DNA of 64,000 bases from Prevotella sp. HUN102 (GCF_000688375.1 NZ_JIAF01000004.1:62001-126000); one strand, 5' to 3'. Counted from the stretch's first letter, positions 42,701 through 51,880 are shown. Translations and numbers: made by a program. The notes: generated by a model from the letters alone, not told the origin.

Positions 42701-43129
42701 ATGAAACCCAAAACAGATAAAGAGAAAAGGAAGAAGAAGTCCAATAAGACCTGCCTTCTTCGGGTACGCTGCTCCGAAGAGGAGAAAGCAAGGATACAAA
42801 AGCGAGCGGAACGGACGGGCAAGAAACTCTCCGAGTTCTGTCGGGAGGCATTGCTTACCGGAGAGATTGTTGCCGTTCCCCAATTGGGAGAACACGAACG
42901 GGAAGCCATTCGGGTATTGCAACGGGTCAGCTACTTCTTCAGTCACATTTCCAACTTGATTAAGACGAAAGACCCCTCTTGGGTTGCCATTGCCAAGAAC
43001 CTTTCTTGCATTTCACTACACGCTTTCGAGCGATTTTACAGTCCTCGGTATCGGATTACGGACGAGATATATGATGTTCTAAATATGAAGCGCAATGATA
43101 GCGAAGTGCAAAGCCATAGCACACGGTAA
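42701..43129 (+). CDS. Mobilization accessory protein, MobC/ribbon-helix-helix type
   Basis: This 142-aa protein has a Lys-rich N-terminus and a ribbon-helix-helix motif (CLLRVRCSEEEKARIQKRAERTGKKLSEFCREALLTGE). This is the pattern of relaxosome proteins that bind oriT with the relaxase. In Bacteroides literature the corresponding gene is often called mobA. Its C-terminal 11 codons overlap the relaxase start in another frame, so translation is coupled. The candidate oriT lies directly upstream. Confidence 0.85.
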   Translation: MKPKTDKEKRKKKSNKTCLLRVRCSEEEKARIQKRAERTGKKLSEFCREALLTGEIVAVPQLGEHEREAIRVLQRVSYFFSHISNLIKTKDPSWVAIAKNLSCISLHAFERFYSPRYRITDEIYDVLNMKRNDSEVQSHSTR

Positions 43130-44099
43130 GACGGCATTGGAGTATATCTTCCGAGAAACGAAGCTCAAGAATAAGCTCTTAATCCAGAACCTTTGCAGAG
43201 ATACGGCAGAGAGAATATACGAAGAGATGAACCTTGTCAATCGGTTCAACAGCCGTTGTCGCAACAAATTCCTGCGGATGGAAATCGGTATCGCTCCGAA
43301 AGATGAAGCAGGAATGAATTGGAAGAAGCTCCGAGAAATAGCCTGTGAGTTTATCCAAGCAATGAAATTGCAGGAGTATCAGGTGGTAGCCGTTACGCAT
43401 AAGGATACCGACAATCTGCACATTCATGTCATTGCCAATCGGATGAGTATGAACGGGGCGGTTTATGATACGACCTTTGTAAGTAACAAGGCAGCACGGG
43501 TGGCAGAGGAATTAAGTCGCAAGCACGGTCTGACGATTGCCAATGAGATACGGGCAGAGAAAAGGTATCAAAAGCCGAGAGCCAATCAGGCACGGGAGGC
43601 GAGCAAGGAGAAACTGCGCACAATGGCTTACGGCTTGTTGGGAAAGTATACGAATGGCGGAGTGAATGGCTATGCTTCCTTTCGATATGATTTGAGACGA
43701 CAAGGAGTAACCGTTGAACAGATGAAGAACAAGAAAGGTAAAGTCTATGGACTGAAGTTTCATTTTGAGGGGCAGACGTTCAAGGCTTCGGAGATAGGAC
43801 GAGAGTTTGGATACAACTCTCTGTTGAAACAATTCGGGTTGTCCTATGCCGCTCCCTACCACTCTTCTGTTCCGATTTATCAGCCGAAAGAACCTTTACA
43901 GGAAGAAAAGCTACAGCCAACATCAAGCCCGGCACCGAATCTTGTCGAAAGTGTGGTGGATGTGGCTGAAGGGATTGCATCGGGAGTTGGCGGTGTGTTG
44001 GACTTCCAAGTCCACGGAGAGGATTATGCGGAGACCGCCTTTCAGCGAAGATTGCGCCACGAAGCCGACAAGAAAAAGAAACGGGGACGGAGGATGTAG
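43095..44099 (+). CDS. Relaxase/mobilization nuclease (MOBP-like)
   Basis: This relaxase nicks oriT and is carried with the transferred strand. It is 334 aa. The N-terminal relaxase domain starts MIAKCKAIAHGKTALEYIFRE. The metal-binding three-His motif is HKDTDNLHIHVIANRM (about residue 104), with His, His, His and Asn in the expected order. The catalytic Tyr could be in the ALEYIF segment (Tyr17). The C-terminal region is basic and ends KKKKRGRRM. No coupling protein or type IV secretion genes are present, so transfer would need a helper element. Confidence 0.92.
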   Translation: MIAKCKAIAHGKTALEYIFRETKLKNKLLIQNLCRDTAERIYEEMNLVNRFNSRCRNKFLRMEIGIAPKDEAGMNWKKLREIACEFIQAMKLQEYQVVAVTHKDTDNLHIHVIANRMSMNGAVYDTTFVSNKAARVAEELSRKHGLTIANEIRAEKRYQKPRANQAREASKEKLRTMAYGLLGKYTNGGVNGYASFRYDLRRQGVTVEQMKNKKGKVYGLKFHFEGQTFKASEIGREFGYNSLLKQFGLSYAAPYHSSVPIYQPKEPLQEEKLQPTSSPAPNLVESVVDVAEGIASGVGGVLDFQVHGEDYAETAFQRRLRHEADKKKKRGRRM

Positions 44100-44245
44100 G
44101 AAACAAATTTGCCTTCCCTAAGAAGAAAATCACGAAAGAGCGCTCACTTTCGCTCGCAAATCTGTACCTTTGCAGGTGATAAGAGTAAGCGTTCTTTGGC
44201 TATTCAAAACAATGTACCTAAAAGCACTCCGCTCATTTCCAAATC

Positions 44246-44276
44246 GTTACCTGTCTATCCAGCCCAAAACGGTAAC
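44246..44276. repeat. Inverted GGTAAC pair inside the right end of the element
   Basis: GTTACC (44246-44251) and GGTAAC (44271-44276) repeat the motif clustered at the left end (33585-33735). Presence at both ends supports a role as recombinase arm sites. The rest of 44100-44438 holds no gene; a GTACCTTTGC at 44164-44173 fits both a -7 element and the CTnDOT core. Confidence 0.4.
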
Positions 44277-44320
44277 AATCTATTTCTCAATAAGATAGTT
44301 CACAAGAGAAAAATCCTAAA

Positions 44321-44338
44321 AGCTTTTTGCGAAAAGAT
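44321..44338. other. Candidate attR core of the integrative element
   Basis: AGCTTTTTGCGAAAAGAT matches the left palindrome at 33407-33424 in 14 of its first 16 bases. If both are cores, the element is about 10.9 kb. The alternative right boundary is near 44164. Confidence 0.35.
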
Positions 44339-44438
44339 TTGAGTCAGCAAGAAATTTATTCCTAAACAAACCTCTCATAAGGCAGACAAAAAAGCAAGGA
44401 AAGGCAAGCCGTTGGGTATGGAAAACGCTGTCAAATTG

Positions 44439-44560
44439 TAAACGTGCGAAGAATGAATTGCATTCTTCGCACGTTTGCATTGCGTTTTTGCGAAGATTGC
44501 ACGGCAATCTTCGCACGATTGAAAACCGAAAAAACAAAGTCTGATTATCAGTTATTTACA
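44439..44560 (+). repeat. Dispersed palindromic repeat, copy F
   Basis: AAACGTGCGAAGAATG / CATTCTTCGCACGTTTGC and TTTTTGCGAAGATTGC / GCAATCTTCGCACGATTG form two hairpins. The tail is CTGATTATCAGTTATTTAC. It lies just outside the proposed right end of the element and before the convergent lptD end. Confidence 0.85.
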
Positions 44561-44624
44561 AAACAGAGAGCAACAGCGTCTCTGTTCGTCTGCATCTTCG
44601 CAGACAACGCACCAGAAAATGGTT

Positions 44625-47480
44625 TTAATACCACTGCACGGCATTCGTGATGCCGCTCCGCTTGTCGTATTTCAACGCATCGGTCAGGGTGGCAGCGTTG
44701 CAGCGGAAAGTGAAGTTATACGACGTGTAGGGTGCCAATACAACGGACGCGCTCATATTGAAGCAGTGCAGGTCGCGGGAGAGGCTCGCCGTGGTCATAC
44801 TCATTGCGTGGTTCTCAAAGTCGTAACCACTGGAGAAATTGATGTTCCAGCCATCGCTGATTCGGATGTTTCCACTGACATTCAGCGTGTGGGAGAACTT
44901 GTATGGATAGCGCATCGTCTCCTTGTTGAACTTTCCTTGGGCATTTTCACGCATCGTGATACCGTAACCGATGGTCAGCGACCACGGCATACTGAAACGC
45001 ATATAGCCGTTTTCGTCGGTCTCGGCAATGTTGCCGTGCTTCTTCTTTGCGGCGTGCTTGCCCCGCTCGAGGTCGTCGTCCATATTCGTTTCTATGTCAG
45101 GATCAGCTCCTTCGTCGCTGTCGTTCTCTTTCTCGTCTTCCTCTTCGCCTCCACCGAACCATTTCTTCAGTTTCTCGGGATTCAGCGTGAACGAGAAGTT
45201 CTGCGACATTCCCTGAAAACGAGGCAGACGGCCGTAGCCCCATTCCGTATGATTGCCCACATAGGGATTGCCGTTTGCGTCCAACTCGTAGGCATAGGTG
45301 GCAAACTGCGCATTCATAGAGAAAGTATAGTTTTTCCACCACTTGAGGCGCAGGCGCACGCTGAGGTCGCTCCATCTGTGATAGTCGGCTGCCGCATTGT
45401 AGGACATTGATGCACCCAACTCGTCGATAATGCTGAGTTTCCTGTATCCGGTGGAGTCCTTGTCGCTCTTTACCTTCATTTCGATGTTGTTGCTCACATC
45501 CCAACTTATCATCTTCGTCTTGCTCTGCCCCGGCACGCCGTACATCTGTTCGGCATAGGGAGAATACTGCACGAGCTTCACGTTGCCGTCGGCATCGGTG
45601 TACTGGTAGCTGTCCCAATAACCGTAGCTGCGTGCGCCGAAGTTTGGCGAATAGGATATACTCACCTGTGGGGTAATGACGTGTCGGATGGCTTGGATTC
45701 TGTCGCCGAATAACTTTCGGTTCGGTGTCCAGAAGCCGTAGAGCTTTGTGCTCGCCGACATATTGAGCGACCAGTTATACACGTTGTAGAAGCCGGAGAT
45801 GGTATCTTGCACTTCCGCGCCCGACGTTCCGAGCGAACTGTCCCACGAACGCATTACCTTATTCGTGTACATACGGTCCGTGAAATTGAACGATGGGGAA
45901 AGATTGATGTAATTGAACAGCGTGAAATTGCCCTGAACAGGGATATTATGCTGGAATCCGTGCTTCCATTCCTTCATAAAGTTGGCCTTGAGAATACGGT
46001 CTTCCTTTGCATAAATGGAGTTGGACAACTGGCCGGTATAGCTCATTGAGATTTTTTCGTACCAGCGTTCCTTTCCGGCAGCGTGCTTTCTCTTGAACGG
46101 ATAGAAACGGCTCAGGCTGATGTTGAGGTCGGGAAGCGTGAGCTGAATGGTGGAGTCGCGCATACTCTGAGCCAAGTTGGCCGTGGCACTCAGCGAAAGG
46201 CCGATGCTCGAGAACTGTGTGCTCCAACTTACGGATGATGTACGTGTAGACTGCGTGAGCGTCTGTGGGTTGTACATACTGTTAAGGTTGTTGCGCTCGT
46301 AGCTTGATGTTGCGAAGTTCACACTTGCTGAAAGCGTGCTGAACGGGTTTGCCTTCTGGTCCTGACGATGGTTCCACTGAATCTTGAAACTCTCCTGTTC
46401 GCTGAAATCGGGCAGTCCCTTGTCGCCGGTTTTCGTATCCTGATAGCTGAAATAGAACGAGCCGGAATACTTATAACGCTTACGGTAGTTGCTTGCGGCA
46501 CTTACTCCCCACGAACCACGCGTATAGATTTCTCCCAAGAGCTTCAAGTCCCACTTGTCGCTGATGGCGAAATAATAACCTCCGTCGCGCAGATAGAAGC
46601 CACGTTCCTGTTCCTCGCCGTAGCTCGGCATTATGAATCCACTGGAATATTTCTTTGAAAAGGGGAAGAAGCCGTAGGGAATAGCCAATGGCAACGGTAC
46701 ATCGGCAACCACAAGATAGGCAGGTCCGAAAACAACGTCCTTTCCCGGGCGGACTTTGGCGCGGGAAAGCGCGATGTAGAAGTCAGGATGGGGATCGTCG
46801 CAAGTGGTGTAGCGGCCGTGTTGTAGGTAGATTACACCCGAAGAATCGCGCTTTGCCTTCTCTCCGCTGAGAAATCCGTCGTCCTGTGCCGTATAAACAC
46901 CCTTGATTAAACCTTTCTTCGACTTGAAATTGAAAGCCATCGTGTCGCTTTCATACTCCTGTCCGCCCATCGTAAAAGTGGGTTTGCCCTTTATTCCGTT
47001 CTCTTCCGTTGAGTCGGCACTGCCCGAAGCGCGCACCAGACTGCTGTCAAGACTGAGATAAACCTTGTCGCTGGCGAGCTTCATATTCTGATAATCCACC
47101 TTGGAAGAGCCATAAAGATGCGCAACGCCCGTAGTGGCATCGTAGACCAGTGAGTCTTCGGCAGAATAGGTAACGGGAGATTCTATGCCATTCGAGCGTG
47201 AACGCAGCACGCTGTCGGCGTGAATGGAGTCGTCAATCGCCTTGTTATGGTAATAAATGGCCTTGCGCAATGAGTCCATCTGAGTGGTGTCGACAGCGTT
47301 CTGTCCCTTTGAATCAGAGGCATTTGCAGCTTTCATCCGTTGCAGCAGCGTGTCAATTACCACCGTGCTGTCGGCAGTTTTCTTTTTGGAAGACTTGTTT
47401 TTCCTTGGGGTAAAATGAACATTGGCCATCGCAAACACGATGACAAACGATAAAAGGAATATAACGGTCTTTCTTCTCAT
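44625..47480 (-). CDS. lptD: LPS-assembly outer-membrane protein LptD
   Basis: This is the large Bacteroidetes LptD-type protein that inserts lipopolysaccharide into the outer leaflet. It is 951 aa, with an N-terminal export signal (MRRKTVIFLLSFVIVFAMA). A Lys-rich then polar linker follows (to about 100). An OstA/LptA-like beta-jellyroll lies at about 105-250 (YSAEDSLVYDATTGVAHLYGSSKVDYQNMKLASDKV). The long beta-barrel runs to the C-terminus, rich in aromatic alternating strands (GFFPFSKKYSSGFIMPSYGEEQERGFYLRDGGYYF). An acidic insert (EEEDEKENDSDEGADPD, about 780-797) is unusual. The HD-domain gene lies upstream on the same strand. Confidence 0.9.
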   Translation of the reverse strand: MRRKTVIFLLSFVIVFAMANVHFTPRKNKSSKKKTADSTVVIDTLLQRMKAANASDSKGQNAVDTTQMDSLRKAIYYHNKAIDDSIHADSVLRSRSNGIESPVTYSAEDSLVYDATTGVAHLYGSSKVDYQNMKLASDKVYLSLDSSLVRASGSADSTEENGIKGKPTFTMGGQEYESDTMAFNFKSKKGLIKGVYTAQDDGFLSGEKAKRDSSGVIYLQHGRYTTCDDPHPDFYIALSRAKVRPGKDVVFGPAYLVVADVPLPLAIPYGFFPFSKKYSSGFIMPSYGEEQERGFYLRDGGYYFAISDKWDLKLLGEIYTRGSWGVSAASNYRKRYKYSGSFYFSYQDTKTGDKGLPDFSEQESFKIQWNHRQDQKANPFSTLSASVNFATSSYERNNLNSMYNPQTLTQSTRTSSVSWSTQFSSIGLSLSATANLAQSMRDSTIQLTLPDLNISLSRFYPFKRKHAAGKERWYEKISMSYTGQLSNSIYAKEDRILKANFMKEWKHGFQHNIPVQGNFTLFNYINLSPSFNFTDRMYTNKVMRSWDSSLGTSGAEVQDTISGFYNVYNWSLNMSASTKLYGFWTPNRKLFGDRIQAIRHVITPQVSISYSPNFGARSYGYWDSYQYTDADGNVKLVQYSPYAEQMYGVPGQSKTKMISWDVSNNIEMKVKSDKDSTGYRKLSIIDELGASMSYNAAADYHRWSDLSVRLRLKWWKNYTFSMNAQFATYAYELDANGNPYVGNHTEWGYGRLPRFQGMSQNFSFTLNPEKLKKWFGGGEEEDEKENDSDEGADPDIETNMDDDLERGKHAAKKKHGNIAETDENGYMRFSMPWSLTIGYGITMRENAQGKFNKETMRYPYKFSHTLNVSGNIRISDGWNINFSSGYDFENHAMSMTTASLSRDLHCFNMSASVVLAPYTSYNFTFRCNAATLTDALKYDKRSGITNAVQWY

Positions 47481-47549
47481 TGCCTAATAACGTGCAAAAT
47501 TAAGCAAATAATGGGGAATATATGAGTTATTTTTAACTTTTAACGTTTA

Positions 47550-48086
47550 TCATCCGAAGATTAAACGCCATTCACGGAAACGCTTCAATCCGTCTTCTCC
47601 ATACTTTGCAAGGCTCTTTTCCACTTTCTCGAACGGCTTTTCCCTGTCCAGATGAGTCTTTGAATAGAACTTGTCGGCATAGCAGATGAGTTGCTCTTCA
47701 AGCGTTTCGGGCAGGAAATCCTCGTGGGGCAACGGAATATTCTGCGCAATAATGCTTTCCTTGGTAAGCCCTGCGCCGGTATGACGCTCGCAAACCCGTG
47801 CGTGATTGGGATAGCCTTCAGCACGCAAAAGTTCGGCACCGATTCGTCCGTGAACGATGTAGGGACTTGTTCCAAAACAATGTATGCCCACTGCATCGCA
47901 TCGGAAGATGCCGATGTCGTGAAGCATAGCCGCCTCTTCCACGAAAATCCTATCCAGCTGAAGCTCGGGATGCGCGTCGAGAATGCGCAGTGCCTTGTCG
48001 GCAACACTCCTACTGTGAACCATAAGGATATGTTTCAGTTCGTTGTCTTCGGGATAAAACTTATTGATGATTGCCTGATAGTCCAT
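47550..48086 (-). CDS. HD-domain (HDIG-type) phosphohydrolase
   Basis: This metal-dependent hydrolase is 178 aa. The HD signature is visible: HILMVHSRSVADKAL (first His), EEAAMLHDIGIFR (His-Asp, about residue 55), HGRIGAELLRAEGY and HARVCERHTGAGLTKESI (later His). These single-domain proteins of the uridylyl-removing/YqeK-like type act on nucleotides or phosphates; the substrate here is unknown. It ends 70 bases before the lptD start and lies 2 bases after the next gene upstream, suggesting cotranscription with that gene. Confidence 0.85.
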   Translation of the reverse strand: MDYQAIINKFYPEDNELKHILMVHSRSVADKALRILDAHPELQLDRIFVEEAAMLHDIGIFRCDAVGIHCFGTSPYIVHGRIGAELLRAEGYPNHARVCERHTGAGLTKESIIAQNIPLPHEDFLPETLEEQLICYADKFYSKTHLDREKPFEKVEKSLAKYGEDGLKRFREWRLIFG

Positions 48087-48088
48087 TC

Positions 48089-48628
48089 TTACTGTTTCTT
48101 ATGTTTTGCAATATAAGCCAATACTTTCTTCTTCGAATGCCTGAGACCCGACGTGAGTTGTTCGCTTTCAAGCAGATGGAGCGTGGATTCCAGTTCATTC
48201 ATCAATTCCGGAAAATGGCAACATTGCTTGTAGGAAAGATAACAGCACAATGCCCGTACAGCTACGGAATGCCTTGAGGAAGTGATGGTGGAAAGACAGA
48301 AGTCCAAGAAATCGGTCCTTATTCGCTCTTTCTCGAACGGCTGCTTCAGAAGGAGCGACAGCAAGAGTCTTTGCATCGTGCTGCTCTCTGTGTTCAACAC
48401 CTTTTCAATCACAGCATCCCGATATTGGCAAAGCCTTCGCATTCCCTTTTGCTTGCAATGCGTAAGCACCCAAGCTGCATTTTCGGCTATCCGTTTGTCT
48501 TCATCGAAGATAAATCCGAACAATGTTTGGAATATTTCAACATTGCGCTCGTCTTCTGCCTTGAAAGCCAACGTCTTTATGTCGGCAATGTGAAGTCTGC
48601 CCGCAAGCTGTTTCCTCAGCTCTTCCAT
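48089..48628 (-). CDS. Hypothetical helical (HEAT-like) protein
   Basis: This 179-aa protein starts at the ATG at 48628 (MEELRKQLAGRLHIADIKTL). It is all-helical, with pairs resembling HEAT/ARM repeats (DKRIAENAAWVLTHCKQKGM, SSTMQRLLLSLLLKQPF, RHSVAVRALCCYLSYKQC). The C-terminus is Lys-rich (HSKKKVLAYIAKHKKQ). No catalytic motif is seen. It lies two bases before the HD-hydrolase gene and is probably in the same transcript. The function is not known. Confidence 0.75.
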   Translation of the reverse strand: MEELRKQLAGRLHIADIKTLAFKAEDERNVEIFQTLFGFIFDEDKRIAENAAWVLTHCKQKGMRRLCQYRDAVIEKVLNTESSTMQRLLLSLLLKQPFEKERIRTDFLDFCLSTITSSRHSVAVRALCCYLSYKQCCHFPELMNELESTLHLLESEQLTSGLRHSKKKVLAYIAKHKKQ

Positions 48629-48738
48629 TTCATTATTGCGATGTAAAAAGACAAACGGTCTATGCCTGCCGGTTCGTCTCAATCCTGTTGAAGCGAACTA
48701 AACGAGCATAAACCGTTTAACCTTATATATATTACTGC

Positions 48739-50517
48739 CTAAGCATTGTTCGGACGCTCGATATAAGCAATAACGTCGCCCTTGTTTATCTTAGAACCTT
48801 GCTTCGCATTGATTTCAACCAGCTTGCCACCCAACGCTGCCGGAACCTCAACAAACTCTCCCCAAGGAGCCAGAATGTAGCACAGCTTGTCGCCTTCGAC
48901 GTATTCCTTGCCGATGAATGGTTCTGTTGCAGTTACTGCTTCACCGTCGCCTTGGAACTCCCAGAACAACTGGCCTTTGACAGGAGACACGATAGCGTCG
49001 GCCTTTGCGTGCTTGAACGCCGTAGCTTCTTCGATGCTTACCTTCGCTCCGAGCTTTGCATCCTTAGCAGCCTGCAAGTCTGCGAGGAAATTCTTCTTAG
49101 CCTGACCGCTCTTGTAGTTGCGATACTGTTCCGGGTGCATAGCCAATTCAAAGAGTTCTTCGTCGTCCTGACCATATTCCCATCCGTTCTCGTCCATTTC
49201 CTTGCGGAAACCATCGAGCGCATTGTCGAGCAACGTGTGCGGATCAGCCTCTGTAAACTCGAGTCCTTTCTCTTTTGCAAGGTCTTTCAAAACCTGATCG
49301 ATTTCTCCCGGCACCTTACCGCTCTTGCCAAGAATCATACCCCACATAGAATCGTCCATCATTACGAAGCGACCCTTGCCCTGCTCGATAGTCAAGAGGT
49401 TCATCAAGGCGATGTTCTTAACGTACTGTGAGAATGGAGTTACCAATGGAGGATAACCCACGCGCGGCCAAACGTAAGCCACTTCGTCGAAGAGCTTCAC
49501 GAGCATATCGTCTACTGTAAGTTCCGAATCGCCCTTCTTTGCACGGAGATTATTGATGGTTGCACGGATACCACCGAGGTCGGACATCATAGAACCCATC
49601 ATTCCACCGGGCAGACCACAGCCGAGCAGCAACGAACTCATAAGTTTGTTCTGGTCGTTGATGAAGTAGCCGAGCCATTCGTCGATAAATTCCTGTGTCA
49701 TAGCACGAGCCTTCATATAGGCATCCATATTGATTTCAGGCACATCGAAGCCCGCATTCTTCAGCATACTCTGAACAGAGATTACGTCCGGATGCACCTT
49801 ACCCCACGACAATGGTTCGATGGCAACGTCGAGAATGTCGATACCGTTCTTTGCCACTTCCAACATTGAGGCCATTGAAAGTCCGGGACCAGTATGTCCG
49901 TGGTATTCAAGGATGATATTAGGATGTTTTTCCTTGATCATCTTCGTGAGCTGTCCCAAGAAAGCAGGCTGACCGATACCAGCCATATCCTTCAGACAGA
50001 TTTCCTCAGCACCAGCTTCGATTTCCTGATCGGCGAGCTTGCTGTAATATTCCAACGTGTGAACCGGAGAAGTGGTGATACAGAGCGTACCCTGTGGAAT
50101 CATACCTGCCTCCTTTGCCCACTTGATAGACGGCGCAATGTTGCGAATATCGTTCAGACCGTCGAAGATACGGGGAATGTCTACACCCTGTGCGTGCTTT
50201 ACCTTATACATCAACTGACGCACGTCGTCGGGCACGGGATACATACGCAATGCGTTCAAACCGCGGTCGAGCATGTGTGTCTGAATGCCGGCATCGTGAA
50301 GAATCTTTGTATATGCACGTACAGACTCGTTGGGGTTTTCGCCTGCAAGAAGGTTTACCTGCTCGAAAGCACCGCCGTTTGTCTCTACGCGTGAGAAGCA
50401 TCCCATCTCAACGAAGACAGGAGCAATGCGTACCAACTGGTCTTTGCGTGGCTGAAACTTACCTGAGCTTTGCCACATATCTCTATAAATGAGACTGAAT
50501 TGAATTTTCTTTGCCAT
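48739..50517 (-). CDS. Oxaloacetate decarboxylase alpha / pyruvate carboxylase subunit B-like carboxyltransferase
   Basis: This 592-aa protein has a carboxyltransferase TIM barrel (about 1-290: QFSLIYRDMWQSS, RIFDGLNDIRNI, ICLKDMAGIGQP, YHGHTGPGLSMASMLEV), where D/H metal ligands are present. The conserved PYC_OADA domain follows (GGMMGSMMSDL, about 300-440). The C-terminal biotinyl-like domain (about 510-590: SPVKGQLFWEFQGDGEAV, GKLVEINAKQGSKINKGDVIAYIE) lacks the EAMKM biotin attachment motif and reads APWGEF instead. It therefore probably works with a separate biotin carrier. It is a single gene and most likely takes part in oxaloacetate/pyruvate interconversion. Confidence 0.88.
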   Translation of the reverse strand: MAKKIQFSLIYRDMWQSSGKFQPRKDQLVRIAPVFVEMGCFSRVETNGGAFEQVNLLAGENPNESVRAYTKILHDAGIQTHMLDRGLNALRMYPVPDDVRQLMYKVKHAQGVDIPRIFDGLNDIRNIAPSIKWAKEAGMIPQGTLCITTSPVHTLEYYSKLADQEIEAGAEEICLKDMAGIGQPAFLGQLTKMIKEKHPNIILEYHGHTGPGLSMASMLEVAKNGIDILDVAIEPLSWGKVHPDVISVQSMLKNAGFDVPEINMDAYMKARAMTQEFIDEWLGYFINDQNKLMSSLLLGCGLPGGMMGSMMSDLGGIRATINNLRAKKGDSELTVDDMLVKLFDEVAYVWPRVGYPPLVTPFSQYVKNIALMNLLTIEQGKGRFVMMDDSMWGMILGKSGKVPGEIDQVLKDLAKEKGLEFTEADPHTLLDNALDGFRKEMDENGWEYGQDDEELFELAMHPEQYRNYKSGQAKKNFLADLQAAKDAKLGAKVSIEEATAFKHAKADAIVSPVKGQLFWEFQGDGEAVTATEPFIGKEYVEGDKLCYILAPWGEFVEVPAALGGKLVEINAKQGSKINKGDVIAYIERPNNA

Positions 50518-50636
50518 ATCTAACTTTTTCCTTGTTCGTATTTAAAAGAATATTGCGCACGCACAATATTGCGTGCAAAAGTAGGAAAAAAAAATCAAAA
50601 TAACTCCGATAAGCTACATTTTTTGCAATAATTGAC

Positions 50637-50644
50637 TATCTTTG
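50637..50644 (+). promoter_or_regulatory. -7 promoter element of the lipoprotein gene
   Basis: TATCTTTG lies 23 bases before the ATG at 50667, matching the -7 consensus. Confidence 0.55.
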
Positions 50645-50666
50645 CATTCTATAAATCAGTGATTCA

Positions 50667-51482
50667 ATGAGGAAACTAACACTTCTACTTCTTATATTTT
50701 CGCTTTTCTCCGTCGTTGCCTGCTACGACAACGGCGCAGTTGGAGACCGTGGTGCCATAGACAAGGAAGTCAAACTGAAAGGCGACAACACACTCTACGG
50801 CCTTGCCTGTGACGGATGTTCCGACTCGGTAATCGTCTTTCTTCCGAACGAGGGAGGCGACCCCGTGAAATTCAACATCGTGAATGCGATGAAAAACAAT
50901 CAGGTGTTCGGCGATATAGAAATAGGCGACGAACTGGCCGTACTCCTGAATCCGAAAGACAGCACCGAGGCGACGTTGGTCATCGACCTTGAACAGATAA
51001 AAGGCACGTGGACTTTCCAAGTTATTCCGAAGCTGAAGCCCAATCCAACCAAGACCGAAGAGGAAATTATGGCAGAAATGTCAGACTCTATGAAAGCCGC
51101 ACTCTTCGTTCCGCGCGAATACGGCTTTACGCTGAAGAGCTACAATCAGGCTTCGCCGGTGGGATACATCTTCAAATCCAACACGCTGGAGGATGAAAGT
51201 CCGGTGGAATACCCAAAGGTTACGGTGTATACAAGGTGGCACATCTACAACGGATGGCTGTATATATACAAGGACACCATTGATGAGAAGGGCAACAGAA
51301 TACCCGATGAGAAGGTGGGACACGACGACGGCATTCTGAAACATCTCTCGGCTGATTCTATGGCTGCGCTGTTCGGAAAGAAAGTGATGCAGTATCACAG
51401 AAAGAAGAATGCCATTGAGGCCAACAAGAAGGCTCAGGAAGCAGAGCAGAAGGCATCGGTTAAGGATACCATCAAGAAATAA
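50667..51482 (+). CDS. Hypothetical lipoprotein, 271 aa
   Basis: This protein has an N-terminal lipoprotein signal (RKLTLLLLIFSLFSVVAC, Cys19). A beta-rich middle follows (LYGLACDGCSDSVIVFLPNEGGDPVKFNIV; GDELAVLLNPKDSTEATLVIDLEQIKGTW). The C-terminal 40 residues are charged and helical (KAQEAEQKASVKDTIKK). Two further cysteines in CDGCSD could pair. I do not recognise a family. It is monocistronic, with its own promoter and a strong terminator. Confidence 0.78.
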   Translation: MRKLTLLLLIFSLFSVVACYDNGAVGDRGAIDKEVKLKGDNTLYGLACDGCSDSVIVFLPNEGGDPVKFNIVNAMKNNQVFGDIEIGDELAVLLNPKDSTEATLVIDLEQIKGTWTFQVIPKLKPNPTKTEEEIMAEMSDSMKAALFVPREYGFTLKSYNQASPVGYIFKSNTLEDESPVEYPKVTVYTRWHIYNGWLYIYKDTIDEKGNRIPDEKVGHDDGILKHLSADSMAALFGKKVMQYHRKKNAIEANKKAQEAEQKASVKDTIKK

Positions 51483-51509
51483 CAGCCGGCAAACCACCCT
51501 ATTATTAAT

Positions 51510-51563
51510 GCGCATACTCCGTTTGAAGTGCATATATACTTCAAGCGGAGTATGTGCGTTTTT
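51510..51563 (+). terminator. Long terminator hairpin
   Basis: GCGCATACTCCG-T-TTGAAGT (51510-) pairs with ACTTCAA-GCGGAGTATGTGCG (to 51558), followed by TTTTT. The stem is about 20 bp. Confidence 0.85.
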
Positions 51564-51666
51564 CTATTGAATTTCCACTTGTTCCTTCTCCCTTTTATCT
51601 CCTCGCCCACTCCTTCAATCTTATGTATTTTTATGCACGAAAACGAAATACGCATCCTTGCTTTCC

Positions 51667-51785
51667 AATCGTGCGAAAAACGGCTTGCGTTTTTGCGATA
51701 AATGCAAAACATTTATGCGAAGAACGCAACGCATTCTTCGCACAAACGAAACATCGTCATAAGTTATTGATTTCCAATCACTTTG
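51667..51785 (+). repeat. Dispersed palindromic repeat, copy G (degenerate)
   Basis: ATCGTGCGAAAAACG, GCGTTTTTGCGATAAATGC and GCATTCTTCGCAC blocks with the tail TTGATTTCCAATCACTTTG show the family plan with more substitutions than other copies. The rest of the 51564-51961 gap holds the 8-bp tandem repeat at 51881 and no gene. Confidence 0.7.
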
Positions 51786-51880
51786 AAAAACACAAAACTA
51801 AATATCTATATGTATATTTATACTTGGGTCTGGCTTATGACGAACTCAACATCTAAACACTCGGTTACTAAGTTCCTCGC

